NCBI GenBank assembly: GCA_958429225.1 | Contig: CAUAJB010000048.1 | Coordinates: forward strand, 1 to 17,190 | Length of the DNA stretch: 17,190 nucleotides | Origin: an uncultured Collinsella sp. | GTDB taxonomy: Bacteria > Actinomycetota > Coriobacteriia > Coriobacteriales > Coriobacteriaceae | Reading direction: 5' to 3' | Part shown: positions 16,801 to 17,190 of the stretch, in pieces | Numbering within the stretch: position 1 is the first letter of the stretch | Layout of the letters: each line of letters starts with the position of its first letter | Notes under the pieces: model-generated | Database searches by the model: none | Told to the model about the DNA's origin: nothing | The model's input: the letters and a program-made list of their open reading frames with translations, nothing else | Made by a program: the position numbers and the translations under genes

Positions 16801-17190
16801 GCTATCCGCGCCGCCAGATGATGCACTTTGTGGACAAGAACAACCCCGAGAACATCATCGACGCCGCGATAAAGCGCCAGAAGGACCGCGCGAGCGGCCA
16901 GACCTCGTTCTTCGACATGTTTGGTGATGTTGAGGGCTCGGGTTTCGAGGTCAGCGTGCCCGATCCGGACGGCCAGGAATGGGACCGCCACCTCAAGCTG
17001 AGCCAGGAGAAGGAGGTTCTGGGCATCTATGTCTCGGACCATCCGCTGCGCCCGTTTGAGTATGCGCTCAGCAAAGCGCGCGACTTTTCGTTCTCGCAGA
17101 TCGACACCGGCTACGAAGTTCAGAATCCTACGGGCGGCACCATCAACCAGGAGATTCCCGAGGGCAAAGCGCTGTGGTGGGCCGGCATGG
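13896..17190 (+). CDS. dnaE: DNA polymerase III alpha subunit, 3' end cut by window
   Basis: This is the C-family replicative polymerase. 1098 codons are visible and no stop is reached. The PHP domain keeps all nine metal-site residues: H7, H9, D16, H41, E126, H145, C195, D268 and H270. An intrinsic 3'-5' proofreading activity, as known for Mycobacterium DnaE1, is therefore plausible. Polymerase aspartates are D469 and D471 (PDIDMDF) and D629 (MDFLGLRTL). GPGRGSAAG and the FNKSHSAGYA fingers motif are present, followed by a helix-hairpin-helix (GLAGIRGVGTGVA). A probable beta-clamp motif, QTSFFDMFG, starts at Q1002. The C-terminal OB-fold and tau-binding regions lie mostly beyond the window. 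About 60 residues (58-117) are inserted between H41 and E126, compared with typical DnaE. GGAG (13884-13887) is 8 nt upstream of the ATG. PolC is excluded by the domain order and absence of an inserted DEDD exonuclease. Confidence 0.95.
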   Translation, partial: MAFVHLHNHTVFSMLDGATRIQDMVNRAVELGMPAVAITDHGYMYGVPDLALACDAVNHNTPEYKTWSHDKAFLEKDRRDELVEPDPEENPREHAQYVKDMAMWDEKGNIDELKPPLVIKPIFGCEVYFTPDETLARDHKPELYHMILLAKDQEGYVNLMQTVSEAAVQGFYYKPRVTLDNLRRHAKGMICTSACIAGIIPKYIDRGDMEGAIKWAETFRDTFDPGDFYIEIQEHGITTDNGLTDEQMDRTLIDIAKQVGVKVIATNDFHYLRREDAPVQDVIMCIGMNAKVDDPNRMRMTGSEFYMKTEEEMRAMFPYCPEACDNTLEIADKCYVELDWDSIILPRFPLLDPGETHESQFRRECEKGLRQHYGDDWATREIGGVNIKERFEYEYKVICDKGFAAYFLIVAEYVQWAKDNGIGVGPGRGSAAGAIVAYAMNITAFDPLENGLMFERFLSPQRTEMPDIDMDFDDERRLEVVEHVRQLYGPEKVTHVITYSTIKAKQAINDAARVLDYPVYMGQRLSKMVSSDPKVKLKQVLDKQPGKEDLFNPDFAEAYKKDDDARRIIDTALSIEGLTRGEGVHACAVLICRDPVNEHVPTKLDTKGGVEITQYEGHTVADMGLLKMDFLGLRTLTVISKAKANIKKNFGIDIKEEEIPFDDPEIFKLMGSGHTAGVFQVESAGMTATIKNMKPTEYKHVVALIALYRPGPLGAGMVSSYINRMNGKEPAVSYDDRLDDILGETYGTMVYQEQVMLISVEMCGFSKGESDSRIRKPVAKKKIKLLTSTVLHWEDGSDETTYDHWMNGAIKNNYTREVAQKIWDDVLEFASYAFNKSHSAGYAILVMQTAWLKAHYPHEYMAAVLTSYTGKTDKIVHYVSACRHDGIPVLSPDVNESGTEFTATKEGVRFGLAGIRGVGTGVAQAIIAEREAGGPFKTLHDFVERVDSSQANRRVIESLIKAGAFDSTGYPRRQMMHFVDKNNPENIIDAAIKRQKDRASGQTSFFDMFGDVEGSGFEVSVPDPDGQEWDRHLKLSQEKEVLGIYVSDHPLRPFEYALSKARDFSFSQIDTGYEVQNPTGGTINQEIPEGKALWWAGM

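Noticed and set aside
15663..17042. 459-codon open frame antisense to dnaE
   Set aside because: It is a shadow of the polymerase gene and has no ribosome site or family resemblance.

Overview
The window is high-GC chromosomal DNA with densely packed, mostly core genes. It looks like a member of the Coriobacteriia (Actinomycetota), most likely Collinsella-like. That assignment is inferred from gene content, GC-rich third codon positions and the style of the proteins, not from a search. There is no RNA gene, CRISPR array, transposase or prophage module. The single 'phage holin family' protein is a widespread chromosomal membrane protein and is not evidence of a phage. Layout, left to right. (1) 1-1356: an upstream terminator, then a FucO-type iron-dependent lactaldehyde reductase. 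(2) 1357-1610: a large nested palindrome around a terminator. (3) 1611-2639: an M42 metallo-aminopeptidase. It converges on mnmA across two hairpins, one of them a perfect 23-bp palindrome. (4) 2776-4996, minus strand: mnmA (tRNA 2-thiouridylase) downstream of cysK (cysteine synthase). A strong cysK terminator lies between them and appears to overlap the mnmA promoter. (5) 5250-5678: an Rrf2/IscR-type regulator divergent from cysK. (6) 5817-6182, minus strand: a small four-helix membrane protein. (7) 6507-6806: a TrpR-superfamily YerC/YecD-type regulator with a structured leader. (8) 6991-13719: a two-gene addB-addA operon encoding a double-strand-break end-resection helicase-nuclease. (9) 13896 to the right edge: dnaE, the replicative polymerase alpha subunit, cut off by the window. 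Functional links: cysK, mnmA and the four-cysteine Rrf2 regulator form a sulfur/cysteine neighbourhood. CysK makes cysteine, cysteine supplies the sulfur that MnmA puts on tRNA, and the regulator probably senses Fe-S or cysteine status. AddAB and DnaE form a recombination/replication block. No convincing new multigene system is visible. The observations most worth a second look are: a family of short palindromes with shared TTGCGG ends; the nested palindrome after fucO; an AddB that appears to have lost both its Walker A and two of four iron-sulfur cysteines; a DnaE with an intact PHP proofreading site split by a roughly 60-residue insertion; and regulatory palindromes in the cysK/Rrf2 intergenic region.
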